From the NCBI GenBank assembly GCA_013151975.1, contig JAADHG010000091.1:1-13468 (forward strand): DNA of 13,468 nucleotides, read 5' to 3'. The first letter of the stretch is position 1. The number at the start of each line of letters is the position of its first letter. Below, one piece after another: positions 13,035-13,468 of the stretch. The notes under the pieces were generated by a model. It was not told where the DNA came from, searched no databases, and worked only from the letters and a program-made list of their open reading frames with translations. This DNA comes from Chlorobiota bacterium (lineage in GTDB: Bacteria; Bacteroidota; Bacteroidia; Flavobacteriales; Flavobacteriaceae). A program made the translations under genes and the position numbers.

Positions 13035-13468
13035 ATGGAGTTTGTTATTAAAATATCTCAATTTTTATTGAGCCTTTCCTTACTTATTGTTTTACATGAA
13101 CTGGGACATTTTATTCCAGCCAAATTATTTAAAACAAGAGTAGAAAAATTTTACCTTTTTTTTGATATAAAATATTCGCTCTTTAAGAAGAAGATAGGAG
13201 AAACTGTTTATGGTATAGGTTGGTTGCCACTTGGTGGTTATGTTAAGATTGCCGGAATGATTGATGAGAGTATGGACAAGGAACAAATGGCAAAACCACC
13301 ACAACCTTGGGAGTTTCGTTCTAAACCTACTTGGCAACGCTTAATTATTATGTTAGGTGGAGTTACGGTTAATTTTATTTTGGCAGCAATTATATACATT
13401 TTTATGGCTTTTGGTTATGGAGATACAGATATTTCTGCAAGTAGTATTAAAGATGGGTATTTGGTAAA
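13035..13468 (+). CDS. rseP: RseP site-2 protease (M50 family), N-terminal part, cut by window edge
   Basis: The first 144 codons of an intramembrane zinc metalloprotease are present. The first transmembrane helix carries the active-site HELGH (H21, E22, H25), where the histidines bind zinc. The sequence continues with KKKIGETVYGIGWLPLGGYV and KIAGMIDESMD, the conserved GG-Y-VK-GM region, then a second helix (RLIIMLGGVTVNFILAAIIY) where the family's GP/GG-x-N motif sits. RseP cleaves membrane proteins such as anti-sigma factors after a first cut in the periplasm. The PDZ domains and the second catalytic motif (LDG) lie beyond the window. The ATG at 13035 gives the usual short cytosolic N-terminus. 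It is divergent from the SCO-family gene. Confidence 0.92.
   Translation, partial: MEFVIKISQFLLSLSLLIVLHELGHFIPAKLFKTRVEKFYLFFDIKYSLFKKKIGETVYGIGWLPLGGYVKIAGMIDESMDKEQMAKPPQPWEFRSKPTWQRLIIMLGGVTVNFILAAIIYIFMAFGYGDTDISASSIKDGYLV

Noticed and set aside
13125..13337. Minus-strand open frame of 70 codons
   Set aside because: It is antisense to rseP, whose HELGH and GGYVK motifs are unambiguous.
1..13468. tRNA, rRNA, CRISPR, insertion sequence or phage genes
   Set aside because: No cloverleaf, repeat-spacer pattern, transposase or integrase sequence was recognised on reading both strands.

Overview
The window looks like chromosomal DNA from a member of the Bacteroidota, most likely the family Flavobacteriaceae. 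The evidence is the low GC content, the near absence of strong Shine-Dalgarno sequences, and repeated TAnnTTTG-type -7 promoter elements. The gene families point the same way: soluble acyl-ACP desaturase, BrxA-type bacilliredoxin, SCO-family protein, and FeoAB with a small Cys-rich companion. No tRNA, rRNA, CRISPR array or transposase was seen.

Left part (1-3233, minus strand). A truncated GNAT acetyltransferase overlaps the end of an HD-domain phosphohydrolase. Next comes a lipid pair: an intact acyl-ACP desaturase preceded by a PlsC-type acyltransferase gene that is broken twice, by a 1-nt frameshift and by an exact 23-bp tandem duplication. A hairpin terminator and a dispersed-type inverted repeat separate this pair from a bacilliredoxin gene.

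Middle (3351-5305). A TerB/J-domain (DjlA-like) gene runs on the plus strand and ends in a clear terminator. Facing it is a frameshifted gene for an unrecognised exported protein.

Iron region (5369-12151). Two ferrous-iron (Feo) type systems face each other. The plus-strand one is unusual. It holds a DtxR-family metalloregulator, a membrane-anchored protein that joins a second DtxR-like module to a FeoA domain, and then FeoB in two pieces: a GTPase ORF and a membrane-channel ORF in the same frame, separated by one TAA stop and three codons. A decayed outer-membrane 'MetA-pathway/transporter' type gene closes this operon. The promoter carries two palindromes of TTTA-N8-TAAA geometry set 22 bp apart, good candidates for binding sites of the regulator encoded next to them. 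The minus-strand system is the ordinary one: feoA, then full-length feoB (8-nt overlap), then a 45-aa FeoB-associated Cys-rich membrane protein at 9649-9786.

Right end (12196-13468). A SCO-family thioredoxin-fold protein (minus) sits upstream of feoA. Divergent from it is the 5' part of the site-2 protease gene rseP, cut by the window edge.

Three genes here are broken (plsC-like, the exported protein, the outer-membrane protein) and all show a 1-nt frame loss. Real decay is certain at the DNA level only for the 23-bp duplication. The single-base losses could also be assembly errors in homopolymers.
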